This document shows, one piece after another, positions 24,067-34,500 of a DNA stretch of 50,576 nucleotides. The notes beneath the pieces are model-generated. The model saw only the letters and a list, made by a program, of their open reading frames with translations. It was not told the DNA's origin and made no database searches. This stretch comes from Prochlorococcus sp. AG-436-D21. GTDB lineage: Bacteria > Cyanobacteriota > Cyanobacteriia > PCC-6307 > Cyanobiaceae. The first letter of the stretch is position 1. Every line of letters starts with the position of its first letter. The position numbers and the translations under genes are program-made. The stretch is taken from NCBI GenBank assembly GCA_003212655.1, contig QCPF01000010.1, forward strand, positions 1 to 50,576. Reading direction: 5' to 3'.

Positions 24067-25077
24067 CTATTTTCTATATAGATTTTTTAGCAATTGATAA
24101 GCTTCATTTAATTTTCTCATTTGATCTGTTGATCCTCCAGCATCTGGATGCGTCTCTAAGGCTATTGATTTATAGGCCTCCCTAATTTTACGGAACGTAT
24201 GAGCGGATCCTGCGGATGTTGATAAATTCAATAATTTAAGTGCTCCATGTACTGTCATAGTTGAGTCCAAAGTTTCAAATGAATTTAATCTATTATTTCG
24301 CTTAAATCTACTTATAAACCTTCTCATAAGTGTTGGTATTCTATTTATCAGGTCTGATGTAGCAAAAGGGTCTTCTAAAACGCCAATCATTAATAAAACA
24401 ATTTCAAGGGATGGATTTTTCTTTATCCAAAATGGGCATAATTCTGACATAAATTTATTGGCTGCACTCCACGTAAAGGGTAGTTTTTCAGTTCCATCAA
24501 GATTTGGCCATATATCCCTTTCAAACCAATCCATCGAAGCTTCTACTACATGATCATTAGGAACTGATCCATATAAGGTTTTCCAATGACTAATTAACTC
24601 AATTCGACATTTTATTAATTCAGTTTCTTTAATTGTATTAATTTGAATATCATTAATATTCTCCTTTAATTTTTCACTATTAATACTTCTTCTTAGATTC
24701 CTTACTTTTTTTTCAACAAAATTGGGAAGGCTTATGTTTAAGTTGGCTTTTTCTTTAGATTGATTGTTATTTTTAAATCTTTTATTCAACGATATCTCAT
24801 TTACTTCTTTTTTTACGTCTGATTTAATTAATACCAATGCAGTATCTTCATCAATATTTAAATTTTCTTTATTATTATTTTCGTTAAAGTCTATTTCTTG
24901 CTGCTGGTTCTTAGGTAGTAAATCATCTTCTTGAAGAAGTTCTTTAAGTATCTTTTCTATTACAGGCCCTCTTGCTCTAAATCCCCACTCTTTTCTTAAT
25001 TGATCAAACCTTGAAATTAGTTCCTCAGGTAAATCAATTGAAATTCTTTTTGTATTTGAATTTTCAGGAATATTCAA
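24067..25077 (-). CDS. RHH DNA-binding domain plus J-domain fusion protein
   Basis: A 336-residue protein with an N-terminal ribbon-helix-helix segment (about residues 9-48, KRISIDLPEELISRFDQLRK and WGFRARGPVIEKILKELLQE), a long Asn/Lys/Glu-rich linker to about 150, a helical middle domain (about 150-260, with WFERDIWPNLDG and FIRRIP-type segments), and a C-terminal J-domain (about 280-336) with the HPD triad at 310-312 (ALETHPDAGGSTDQMRKLNE). The J-domain suggests it can stimulate a DnaK ATPase, and the RHH part suggests DNA contact. The combination is unusual. It is a single gene, just past repeat copy 3. Confidence 0.8.
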   Translation of the reverse strand: MNIPENSNTKRISIDLPEELISRFDQLRKEWGFRARGPVIEKILKELLQEDDLLPKNQQQEIDFNENNNKENLNIDEDTALVLIKSDVKKEVNEISLNKRFKNNNQSKEKANLNISLPNFVEKKVRNLRRSINSEKLKENINDIQINTIKETELIKCRIELISHWKTLYGSVPNDHVVEASMDWFERDIWPNLDGTEKLPFTWSAANKFMSELCPFWIKKNPSLEIVLLMIGVLEDPFATSDLINRIPTLMRRFISRFKRNNRLNSFETLDSTMTVHGALKLLNLSTSAGSAHTFRKIREAYKSIALETHPDAGGSTDQMRKLNEAYQLLKNLYRK

Positions 25078-25220
25078 TAATATTTTCTTAAATAGTATGG
25101 AATTTATTTAATTTTATTCAAAAAAAATTGAAAGTCCATACGAAATATTGTTTTTAAATTAAAACCAATTTATATTTATGTCACAAGTCAATTAAGAGTC
25201 TTTTTATAATAAAAATAAAA

Positions 25221-25400
25221 ATGTTTAATTGTTATTTCAAGTCATCTAAAGAAAAAAAGAGTTTTTATCAACATAAGAAATTAGAAATGCTCAATTATAT
25301 TAAGGATTCACTTGAACGCAAAATTGCCTCAGTAAAAGCATCTATAGAAGTTCTAGAAAGCCAAATAAGCAGGGATAAGGAAGTTGAAGTAACTAACTAG
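25221..25400 (+). CDS. small coiled-coil protein, 59 residues
   Basis: The ORF runs from ATG 25221 to TAG at 25398-25400. Residues about 15-52 are a heptad-like helix (KKLEMLNYIKDSLERKIASV, then KASIEVLESQISRDK). There is no membrane helix. A TATAAT box lies at 25205-25210 within agtctttttataat, only about 10 bp before the start, which suggests a very short leader. It is convergent with the Ap4A phosphorylase gene, separated by 3 bp. No family is recognised. Confidence 0.55.
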   Translation: MFNCYFKSSKEKKSFYQHKKLEMLNYIKDSLERKIASVKASIEVLESQISRDKEVEVTN

Positions 25401-25403
25401 TAT

Positions 25404-26234
25404 TTAAACAAAATTTTCTAGAAGTTTTTCAGGGCCTAATTTCTTTAAATAATTAATATTTGAATTTTCAGTTACTAATAAGTATCCTGCAAATCCTAAA
25501 CCGTTAATACTGAAACCATGGATATTATCATTTTTTCTTTTTATAATAGCGATCCATTTATTAGTTATTAAAATATTGTAAGGGTATATCGGTTTCTTAT
25601 CACTAATAGGGTTCCCAAGTCCTAATTTCTTGCATAATTCCAAGTAAAATTCAAAAAGAAATGATGGATTTTCTAAAAAATTAAATTTGGATACAACAAT
25701 ATTTTTTTTTAGCTTACTATCTATATCTTGATATGAGTTCATCTCTAAAAACCACTTTTCTCTAGGGCATGATATCTCACCTTTAGATCTACGCAGAAGT
25801 TGAAAATGCCTGTGAGGTTGACTCGCTCCCGCAATTGGAGAACTATTGAAAAACCATAATCCACTAGTATCTTTATTAACTTGTTGGATCGCTCTCCAAT
25901 CTTTAATATCTAACCATCCATTTTGAGGTTTCCATTCATTTGTAATAAGTAAAATATGACCTTTTTGTACAGGGTACTTATTTAATATTAGTTGATGATT
26001 ATCACCAATTTTATCAATTTCTAGTATCTTTTCCCAGGGACAAAATGGATTTTGCTTAGGACCATAAATTTTTTTTTTATTAAATTTTAAAGTATCGAGT
26101 TTCCTAATTATGAAGTCGTCTTTTTCATATAAATCTCTTGTAATAATATCAGTTTTGAGAGGATATAATGATTCATCATCAATTGATAATTGAGTTTGTT
26201 CTAGTGCTTTTTTCCAATATATTTCTAAACTCAT
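25404..26234 (-). CDS. Ap4A phosphorylase / ATP adenylyltransferase-like (HIT superfamily)
   Basis: A 276-residue enzyme of the Ap4A phosphorylase II type, which cleaves diadenosine tetraphosphate with phosphate to ATP and ADP. The catalytic signature is GASQPHRHFQLL (His-x-His-x-Gln) with the nucleotide-binding segment KGHILLITNEWKPQNGW upstream. The second half contains SFLFEFYLELCKKLGLG and NDNIHGFSINGLGFAGYLLV as expected for the family. It lies in a minus-strand run with the DUF2237 gene, 48 bp away. Confidence 0.85.
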   Translation of the reverse strand: MSLEIYWKKALEQTQLSIDDESLYPLKTDIITRDLYEKDDFIIRKLDTLKFNKKKIYGPKQNPFCPWEKILEIDKIGDNHQLILNKYPVQKGHILLITNEWKPQNGWLDIKDWRAIQQVNKDTSGLWFFNSSPIAGASQPHRHFQLLRRSKGEISCPREKWFLEMNSYQDIDSKLKKNIVVSKFNFLENPSFLFEFYLELCKKLGLGNPISDKKPIYPYNILITNKWIAIIKRKNDNIHGFSINGLGFAGYLLVTENSNINYLKKLGPEKLLENFV

Positions 26235-26282
26235 TTAAAAAAATTTATCATTATCATTTTAAAAAAAAAAATAAACTTGTAA

Positions 26283-26666
26283 TTACTTTTTATTAAATTG
26301 ATATTCTTTCAATTTTTCCAGAGGTACTGATTCTAAGACGACAATATTAGTTGATTCTAATATGACTTTTGGTGCAAGACCGTCTAATAATGCTTGCTTC
26401 CACCTATCAAGACAAATACACCAATGATCACCATCCTTTAGTCCTGGGAAGGAATAAATAGGCATGGGAGTTATTAAATCATTACCTTGTGATTTACTAT
26501 ATTTCAGGAAATTATCATCCATTACACAACATATGGAATGATTCCCTCCATCTTTTTTGTCATAGTTGCAAAATCCATCCCTGAACCACCCTGTCATAGG
26601 TGCGCAACTACAAATCTCAATTTCTTCTCCAAGGACATTTAACTGATTGTGATTATTTATGGTCAT
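26283..26666 (-). CDS. DUF2237 family protein
   Basis: A 127-residue cytoplasmic protein of a widespread family of unknown function. It is defined by NVLGEEIEICSCAPMTGWFR, GFCNYDKKDGGNHSICCVMD, FLKYSKSQGNDLITP and FPGLKDGDHWCICLDRW, with several conserved Cys that may bind metal or be redox active. The chain matches the family over its whole length. It lies upstream of the Ap4A phosphorylase gene on the same strand and is divergent to the acidic protein gene at 26765. Confidence 0.88.
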   Translation of the reverse strand: MTINNHNQLNVLGEEIEICSCAPMTGWFRDGFCNYDKKDGGNHSICCVMDDNFLKYSKSQGNDLITPMPIYSFPGLKDGDHWCICLDRWKQALLDGLAPKVILESTNIVVLESVPLEKLKEYQFNKK

Positions 26667-26711
26667 AGTTTTTTTAATAATAGTAAAACACCAACAATTC
26701 TTTAAAAAAGG

Positions 26712-26743
26712 TTGACGAGTATGGGGGGTAAGGAGGTAATAAT
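26712..26743 (+). promoter_or_regulatory. candidate promoter and G-rich leader of the acidic protein gene
   Basis: TTGACG at 26712-26717, then a 14-base G-rich string (ggggggtaaggagg, about 26723-26736), then taataat near 26738. The last can act as a -10 box with a spacer near 19 bp. In a 30% GC genome such a purine run is rare. The GGAGG could also act as a ribosome-binding site, but it is too far from the ATG at 26765. Confidence 0.35.
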
Positions 26744-26764
26744 TCTAATAAGGTTTTTTTCATT

Positions 26765-26983
26765 ATGGATTGGGACTTTACTGAAAACATTGCATTTAAA
26801 GCTCTTTATGAAGCTTTTAAAGATAGTGATGAAACTTCCGCATTAGAATTTTTATCTAGTGATGGTGCTTCATATTATCTTGAGTTAACACAGGATGCCG
26901 CGGGTGAGGGACTTGATCTGGGTGATAATGAAACGATGGATGAACTACAGGAAGAAATTATTGAATATTTAGAAAATAACTAA
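26765..26983 (+). CDS. small acidic protein, 72 residues
   Basis: A very acidic (Asp/Glu-rich) soluble protein with likely helices (NIAFKALYEAFKDSDETSAL, MDELQEEIIEYLENN). No family is recognised. An unusual purine-rich, G-rich leader (ggggggtaaggagg) lies about 25-38 bp before its ATG, together with a TTGACG -35-like box at 26712. It ends 9 bp before the convergent metH. Confidence 0.65.
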   Translation: MDWDFTENIAFKALYEAFKDSDETSALEFLSSDGASYYLELTQDAAGEGLDLGDNETMDELQEEIIEYLENN

Positions 26984-26992
26984 AAATTTAGC

Positions 26993-29900
26993 TTAAGCGC
27001 TGAAATATTTAGCTTTTGAGTGTAGTGAAATGATAGCTGTAGTACTTTGTTCTGGATGAAGTTGTTCAGATTCATCCATGGTCAAGTTTATTCTTTTGGC
27101 ATCCAACAATGATAATTGTATGTTTGAATCAGATACATTTGGACATGCAGGATAACCAAAAGAATATCTAGCTCCTCTATATTTTTGAGCTAGTATTTCT
27201 CTATTATTGTCTGGTTCTTCAGTCCTAAAACCACATTCAATACGAATTAATGCATGGACATACTCAGCTAGAGCTTCTGCTAATTGCACAGTAAGTCCAT
27301 GGAATAACAAATAATCGCTATATTTATCTTCTTTAAATAATTTTTGAGAATATTCGCTAGCAATATCGCCCATGGTTACTGCCTGCATAGGAAATATATC
27401 TATCGGTTTATCATTTTTTAAATCACAATAAAAATCAGCTATGCATAAATTATTCCCAGATTTTTGTCGTGGAAAATTAAATAGGGAAATTTTATTTAAT
27501 GATTTCTCATCAAATAAGCAAATACTATTATCTTTTCTTCCGCATCTGAAATATCCATAAACTGCTTTGGGTGATATAAGTTTTTTCTCTATAATTATCT
27601 CTAACCATTTATCTAACAATGGTTTAGCGTATGAATCCAAATAATTATTGTATTCATCTACGCTTTGGTTTTTTCCTTTTTTTATTTGCCATTGCCCGCT
27701 AAATAAAGCTTTTGTATCTAAATAAAATATTAACTTATTTAAATCTATATCAACATCGTTCAAGACTTTCGTTCCCAAGAATGGGGCTTGAATTGGATCT
27801 TCTTCATTTATAAATTTAGATCTTATAAAATTTTCTTTTAAATTTAATTTTGAAGTCTCGGTATTTATGGATATTGATTTTTTAACAGCTTGAGAGTTTG
27901 ATTTTGATGAGGCTAAATTAATATTTATACCCTCATTGTTAATGAAACCCTCTGTATTTGACCAATTACCCTTTTTCTTATTATCCATATATTCATTCAT
28001 GAATTTAAGATCAGTAAACGCGTCTTTTCCGTACAATATTTTCCCTTTATATATTTTGCTGCAGTCCTCATTTACAAATTTTGGGGTTAAGGCTGCGCCT
28101 CCTAATATTACTGGTACACTAATATTTTCATTGTTAAAAGCCTCTAAATTATCTTTCATAAAAGCAGTTGATTTAACAAGTAATCCGCTCATAGCGATGC
28201 AATCTGCATTGTATTTTTTTTGTGCATCTATAATTGCTGAAACATCTTGCTTTATTCCTAGATTTATTACGTCATAACCATTATTTGTAAGTATTATATC
28301 TACCAAATTTTTTCCAATATCATGTACATCGCCTTTGACAGTTGCAATTAAGAGTTTTCCATTTGATATATTTTCATCTACAGTTTCCATGTATGGCTCT
28401 AAAATTGAAACAGCAAATTTCATTGTTTCGGCGGATTGGAGTACAAATGGCAATTGCATTTGACCTGATCCAAATAAATCTCCTACAACTTTCATCCCAT
28501 CTAGTAAAAAGGTATTAATTATTTCAAGAGGTTTATATTTCTTTAACGCTTTATTTAATTGATCCTCTAATCCTATTTTTTCTCCATCTATAATATGATT
28601 TTTCAGACTTTCTTCAAGAGTTAGGTTTTTATTTTCTGAAGATGCTTTTTTGAAATCTTGAATAGATAAATCTTGAAAAGCCTTTGTTAATTCTACTAAT
28701 GGATCATAAATACAAATATCATCTTCAAATTTTCTTTTATCATAAATCAAATCTAAGCAAAGCTTTTTAGTTTCTTCAGAAATTTTTGATAATGGCAAAA
28801 TTTTATTTGGTGCGATGATAGCAGAATCTAATCCTGCTTTAATGCATTCATCTAAAAATATTGAATTTAGATTAATTCTTGATAATGGTGAAAGACCAAA
28901 ACTAATGTTTGATATCCCAAGTATGATATGAATATCTGGGAAATTTTCACGAATTTTTAATATAGCACTAATAGTTTCTTTAGCGTTTAATCTATCTTCT
29001 TCTATCCCTGTAGATATTGGCAGAGCTAATGGATCAAAAAATAGCTCATAATCTGACAAACCACATTCTCTTGTTCTATTAATCGCTCGTTTGACAATCT
29101 TATATTTTTTTTCTGAATTCCTTGCCATTCCATCTTCATCAATTGTTCCGACAACAAGACCTGAACCATACCCTAAGGCTAAATTTAGAACTTGATCAAA
29201 CCTTTCATTGCCATCTTCGTAATTGGTTGAATTTATAATACATTTACCACCAGCTGACTTTAATCCACTTTCCATTTTGTCAGCATCTGTAGAATCAATC
29301 ATTAATGGTAAATTTATATTGGTAACTAGTCTTGAAGTTATTTCTTTCATATCTTTCACTCCGTCTCTGCCTACATAATCAACATTTACATCAAGAACGT
29401 GAGCATTTTCTTTTTGTTGTTGTTTGGCAATTGCAACTAAGCCATCCCAATCGTCGTTATTTAATAACTCCCTTACCTTTTTCGATCCACTTGCATTTAA
29501 TCTTTCTCCTACTATTAAAATTGAATTGTCTTGTTTATATGGCACAGAGTTATATATTGATGAGGCAGATGGAATAAAACCACTTGAATTTTTCTTACCA
29601 TTGTTGGAGGTCCTTTCAATATCAATAATTTCATCGATTATTGAAGACAGGTATTTTATATGTTCAGGTGTTGTCCCACAACATCCACCTATTAATTGAA
29701 CATTAAAGTCATATATAAAATTCATTAACTGCATCTTTAATTCTATTGGCTTTAATCTATAGTGAGCTACACCACCAATATTTTCGGGAAGACCTGCATT
29801 GGGAATACAGCTTATAGCGAAGGGAGAATTTTCAGACAAATATTTAATATGTTCCTTCATTTGCTCAGGACCAGTTGCACAATTAAGTCCAAGGATATCT

Positions 29901-30559
29901 ATATTAAATGGCTCTAATATTGTTAATGCAGAAGCAATATCAGATCCAACAAGCATAGTACCTGTTGTTTCCATTGTTATAGATACCATTAAAGGTATAT
30001 CAATATTTTTACTTTCTAGAATTTCTTTTGATGCTAATAAGGCAGATTTAATTTGTAAAACATCCTGACAAGTTTCAATCAAAAGAAGATCAACTCCTCC
30101 ATCTATAAGACCATAAATTTGTTCTTTATATGATTGCTTTAATTCATCAAAATCTATATGACCTAAGGTGGGTAATTTAGTTGTTGGCCCAATTGAACCT
30201 GCTACAAACCTTGGTTTATCAACTGATGAGTATTTGGCAGCAGCTTTTTTTGCTATAAATGCTGCATTTTTATTTATCTTATAAGCCTTATCTGCAATAT
30301 CATATTCATCAAGAACTATTGATGAGGCACCAAATGTATTAGTTTCTATAACATGACAACCTGCTTCTAAAAATGAATTATGAACCTTCTCAACTACCTC
30401 TGGCGATGATAAAACAAGGTTTTCATTACATCCCTCTAATTCTTTTCCTCCAAAGTCATCTGCAGTAAGATTTAAGTTCTGAAAAGATGTTCCAGTACCT
30501 CCGTCAAAAATAATTAATGGTTTTTCATCTCTATTTAAATAGGTTCTGAAAGATTCCAT
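26993..30559 (-). CDS. metH: B12-dependent methionine synthase
   Basis: A 1188-residue enzyme that transfers a methyl group from 5-methyltetrahydrofolate through cobalamin to homocysteine. The domain order is complete: Hcy-binding barrel with GGCCGTTPEHIKYL zinc Cys, the pterin-binding domain (VGERLNASGSKKVRELL, VDVNVDYVGRDGVKDM), a helical cap, the cobalamin-binding domain with the signature DVHDIGKNLVDIIL and base-off His, and the C-terminal reactivation domain (YFRCGRKDN, EPDNNREILAQKYRGARYS-like segment). Length is as in other MetH. It follows ilvE with an 18 bp gap and is probably co-transcribed from the promoter region before ilvE. Confidence 0.97.
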   Translation of the reverse strand: MESFRTYLNRDEKPLIIFDGGTGTSFQNLNLTADDFGGKELEGCNENLVLSSPEVVEKVHNSFLEAGCHVIETNTFGASSIVLDEYDIADKAYKINKNAAFIAKKAAAKYSSVDKPRFVAGSIGPTTKLPTLGHIDFDELKQSYKEQIYGLIDGGVDLLLIETCQDVLQIKSALLASKEILESKNIDIPLMVSITMETTGTMLVGSDIASALTILEPFNIDILGLNCATGPEQMKEHIKYLSENSPFAISCIPNAGLPENIGGVAHYRLKPIELKMQLMNFIYDFNVQLIGGCCGTTPEHIKYLSSIIDEIIDIERTSNNGKKNSSGFIPSASSIYNSVPYKQDNSILIVGERLNASGSKKVRELLNNDDWDGLVAIAKQQQKENAHVLDVNVDYVGRDGVKDMKEITSRLVTNINLPLMIDSTDADKMESGLKSAGGKCIINSTNYEDGNERFDQVLNLALGYGSGLVVGTIDEDGMARNSEKKYKIVKRAINRTRECGLSDYELFFDPLALPISTGIEEDRLNAKETISAILKIRENFPDIHIILGISNISFGLSPLSRINLNSIFLDECIKAGLDSAIIAPNKILPLSKISEETKKLCLDLIYDKRKFEDDICIYDPLVELTKAFQDLSIQDFKKASSENKNLTLEESLKNHIIDGEKIGLEDQLNKALKKYKPLEIINTFLLDGMKVVGDLFGSGQMQLPFVLQSAETMKFAVSILEPYMETVDENISNGKLLIATVKGDVHDIGKNLVDIILTNNGYDVINLGIKQDVSAIIDAQKKYNADCIAMSGLLVKSTAFMKDNLEAFNNENISVPVILGGAALTPKFVNEDCSKIYKGKILYGKDAFTDLKFMNEYMDNKKKGNWSNTEGFINNEGININLASSKSNSQAVKKSISINTETSKLNLKENFIRSKFINEEDPIQAPFLGTKVLNDVDIDLNKLIFYLDTKALFSGQWQIKKGKNQSVDEYNNYLDSYAKPLLDKWLEIIIEKKLISPKAVYGYFRCGRKDNSICLFDEKSLNKISLFNFPRQKSGNNLCIADFYCDLKNDKPIDIFPMQAVTMGDIASEYSQKLFKEDKYSDYLLFHGLTVQLAEALAEYVHALIRIECGFRTEEPDNNREILAQKYRGARYSFGYPACPNVSDSNIQLSLLDAKRINLTMDESEQLHPEQSTTAIISLHSKAKYFSA

Positions 30560-30577
30560 TTTTAGTTAAAAAATAAT

Positions 30578-31492
30578 TTATTTTAGTGAAATTCTTGTTA
30601 CCCAATTATCATAGTCTTGAGAACGACCTTCTGTTATTTCTATAAGCTTACTTTTTAATTTATTCATTATTGGTCTTTCAACATTTAATTCAGTTGATTC
30701 AATTTTTTTAACTGGTGTAATTTTTGCTGCTGTACCAGTTAGAAAAACTTCATCTGCTATTAATAATTCTGTTTTATCAACAGGCCTTTCAATTACATTT
30801 ATTCCAAATGATTTTGCTAATTCAATTACACTAGCTCTAGTAATACCCTCAAGGATATCTTGATCAACACCAGGAGTGATTAAGTCTCCATTCCTTACAA
30901 TAAATAAATTCATACCACTAGCTTCGCTTACCTTACCACTTGAATTTAATAGCAGGGCTTCATCAAAACCCGATAAACTAGCTTCTGTTTTGGCTAATGA
31001 ACTAGTAATATATGCTCCACTTATTTTTCCTCTTAAGGGGAGAGATCTATCTTCTTGTCTTGTCCAACTACTCATTCTACAAGAAACACCATCTGGGGAT
31101 AGATAATCTCCTAGTTCAATACAATAAATAAAGAAATTTGTTTCAATATTGTGTAACCTTGGCGCTATACCTAAATCGCTTGTATATACAAATGGTCTTA
31201 TATAAATAGGTTTTTCTGGCTTGTTTATTGTTATAACTTCTTCTAAGGCTTTAAAAATATATTCTTCGGAAATTTCAGTTAAGAGTAATTTTGCACTTTG
31301 AGATAATCTTTTTATATGTTTATCAGTTCTAAACAAAAGGAATTCTTCTTTGTTTGTTGGATTAGGTATTGCTCGCATTCCTCCAAATGCAGCAGTACCG
31401 TAATGTAGTGCATGAGTAGCTATTGATATTTTTGCTTCTTTAAATGGAATACATTTACCTTCGAACCAGGCGTATGGAAGAAATTCATGCAT
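30578..31492 (-). CDS. ilvE: branched-chain amino acid aminotransferase
   Basis: A 304-residue class IV PLP enzyme that makes Leu, Ile and Val from their keto acids. It shows HALHYGTAAFGGMRAIPN at the N-terminus, the PLP Lys in KISGAYITSSLAKTEA, and the core DEALLLNSSGKVSEASGMNLF and EGITRASVIELAKS. The length is standard. It is upstream of metH on the same strand (18 bp), and its start lies 72 bp from the divergent cobN start. Confidence 0.95.
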   Translation of the reverse strand: MHEFLPYAWFEGKCIPFKEAKISIATHALHYGTAAFGGMRAIPNPTNKEEFLLFRTDKHIKRLSQSAKLLLTEISEEYIFKALEEVITINKPEKPIYIRPFVYTSDLGIAPRLHNIETNFFIYCIELGDYLSPDGVSCRMSSWTRQEDRSLPLRGKISGAYITSSLAKTEASLSGFDEALLLNSSGKVSEASGMNLFIVRNGDLITPGVDQDILEGITRASVIELAKSFGINVIERPVDKTELLIADEVFLTGTAAKITPVKKIESTELNVERPIMNKLKSKLIEITEGRSQDYDNWVTRISLK

Positions 31493-31564
31493 ATTTAATT
31501 TATTTAATTAAGGTAAACTTGTTTTATCCTACTTACATATTCTAAACCTTATTTATATATAAAA

Positions 31565-34500
31565 ATGCACAGGATATTAAATATAGCAGGAAATGAAAAG
31601 AATAAGGATGATTTAATTGAGCAACCAGCTGCAGATTTTATTTTTATAACAAGTGTCAAGGCTGATTTAAATCTTATATCAAACTTATTGTTAGAAAAAG
31701 AATTTTCTTCATTAAAAAATAATATAAGAGCTTTAGAAATTTCTAATTTAAATTCCTCTGCTCAAATAGATAATTATTTATTAAAAACAATAAATTATGC
31801 AAAAGTAGTCATACTTAGAATATTTGGAGATAAAGGTACATGGAACTATGGAATTGAACAACTTTTAAATTGGCAAGCAGTTAATAAAAAAAGGAAGTTA
31901 GTAATCCTTTCAGGAACCATTGACCAGGAAATTTCCTTATGTGAAATAAGTAGTATAGATAAAAATATTGCATTAAATATTTCTAGATTACTAAGATCTG
32001 GAGGACTGGATAATTATAGAAAGTTTCTTAATTGTTTAAATTATTTAGTTGTAGATGAAAAATTAATTCCTGATGATTTTTTGAATATTACTTATTATGC
32101 AGATCCCTATTTACATGATTGGAAAAATGAAAGTGGCCAAAAGATAGGAATAATATCCTATAAGTCGCTTTTTTTGGCTAATGAAATTGAAGTAAACGAA
32201 AAACTTAACTTGCAATTAAGAAAATGCGGATTATCTCCTAAAACATTTTTTATTTCAACACTAAAAGATCATATTATTCAAAAGAAATTAATAGAAATTT
32301 TTAAAAAAGAAGATATTAAACTAATAATTACCACAACTTCATTTTCTTCATCTCAAATCAAAAATAATGAATTAATTGAAAATTCAACAAATATTTTTAC
32401 TTCTCTTAAAATTCCAATTTTACAGCTTCTTTCTTCTAATAGATCAAGAAAAAAGTGGTTAAATTCATCTATTGGAATGAATTCATCTGATTTATTAATG
32501 CAAATAATTATTCCTGAATTTGATGGAAGAATTACAACATGTCCTTCAGCATTTAAAGAAATAATTTCTAAGAAAAATACACTATATAGTGAAATAACTA
32601 GTTACAAAGCTGATCAAGTAGGTATTCAATGGATTTCAAAATTTGCAACAAATTATGTGAAACTTCAGAATCTTAATAATTTTGATAAAAGAATTTGTTT
32701 AGTAATAGGTAATTATCCAGTAAAGAACGGAAGAATCGGTAATGGCGTTGGTCTAAATACACCATCTTCAATAATAAATATTCTTAATTGGTTGAAAGAT
32801 GAAGGTTATGACCTTGGATCTTGTAATTATCCCCAAGATTCTTCAGAATTAATGTCAATGCTTATAAAAACTAGAACTAATGATATTGAATCTCAAAATA
32901 ATAAACCATTAGATTACTTACCACTTAGTGAATATTTAAAATATTGGAATTATTTAGAAATTGATCCCAAAAATATTATTGTTAGTCGTTGGGGTAAACC
33001 ATCTGATGCGATCGATCTAGATAATAAAGGTTTCTCAATAAATGGTATTAGGTTTGGAAAAATAACATTATTGATTCAACCTCAACGAGGTTATGACGCT
33101 TTCACTGATAGAGATATTCATTCTCCCGATCTTCCACCTCCCCATAGATATTTAGCACAATATTTTTGGATTGAAAAAGTTTTTAATGCAAATGCTATGT
33201 GCCATATTGGTAAACATGGGACTGTTGAATGGTTACCTGGTAAATCTATAGGTCTCAGCAATAAATGTTTTCCAAATATTATTTGTCCAGCAATACCAAA
33301 CATATATCCCTTTATTGTAAATGATCCTGGAGAAGGATCCCAAGCTAAAAGAAGAACTGCTGCAACAATTATTGATCATTTAACCCCTCCTTTGGATAGG
33401 TCAGAATTATATGGAAAATATTCAATATTAGAAAATTATTTAGACGAATATTTTGAAGCAAAATTATTAAATTCTAATCGGATTGAAATAATAGAAAATT
33501 CCATTTTTGAATTAATAAAAAAAGATTTTAGCGAAATTACCTTAAAGAATAAAAATAATCAAATAGAAGAAATTGATTCCTTTCTTTGTAAAATAAAAGA
33601 ATCTCAAATTAGGACAGGTTTGCATATTTTTGGCAATAGGCAGAATGTCATTAATGAAATAAATTTATTCTTGTGTATTGCTAGAGTACCAAATACAAAT
33701 CGAATTGGTGTTATTCAATATATAGCAAAACATTTAAAACTAGATTTGAATCCTTGGACAAATCAATATGATCAAATGTTAAGTGAAAAAGATAAAAAAA
33801 TATTATTGACTTTTTCCAACAAAAACATTTTAAACTTTAGAATGGCTATTGATTTTTTGGAACAACAAGCAAAGTATTTAATATATTTGTTTTTTTACAA
33901 AAAGAATACCAATTTAAAAAGTCTAGAAAAATATAAAAATCAGAAAATAATAGACTATTTCTTTAATGAAAAAAACCATAATAAGTATTTTTTATTATTA
34001 AAAAAAGAGATTCTAATTCCAATCATTAATTCTTCATATAATGAGAAATTATCATTTATTAATTCATTAAAGGGACAATATGTAAAAAGCGGTCCATCTG
34101 GAGCTCCTACGAGAGGTAAAACTGAAACTTTACCCACTGGTAAAAATTTCTTTTCAGTTGATTCGAGAGGACTGCCAACTGAATCAGCATGGAGTGTTGG
34201 TTGTCAGTCTGCTTCACAAATACTTGATTTATACAAACAAGATAATGGAGAAGATTTAAAAAATATAGCAATATCTGTATGGGCAACATCCACAATGAGA
34301 AATGGTGGTGAAGATATTTGTCAAATACTATATTTATTAGGAGTACAGCCTATTTGGGATGGGCCTTCAAGAAGAGTTGTTGATCTAGAAATCATTCCTT
34401 TATCTGTTCTCGAAAGACCAAGGGTTGATGTTACTTTAAGGATTTCGGGAATGTTTAGAGATGCATTTCCACAGTTAGTTAAATTAACTTCTAAAGCAAT

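Noticed and set aside
27936-28277. Antisense ORF of 113 codons inside metH
   Set aside because: It overlaps the cobalamin-binding region of a complete MetH, which explains the sequence fully.
29332-29699. Two overlapping antisense ORFs inside metH
   Set aside because: They are frame shadows of the pterin-binding domain and the linker before it, with no coding signature of their own.
31493-31564. Cobalamin riboswitch before ilvE-metH or cobN
   Set aside because: The 72 bp gap is too short for a complete cobalamin riboswitch on either side, and no B12-box-like sequence was seen.
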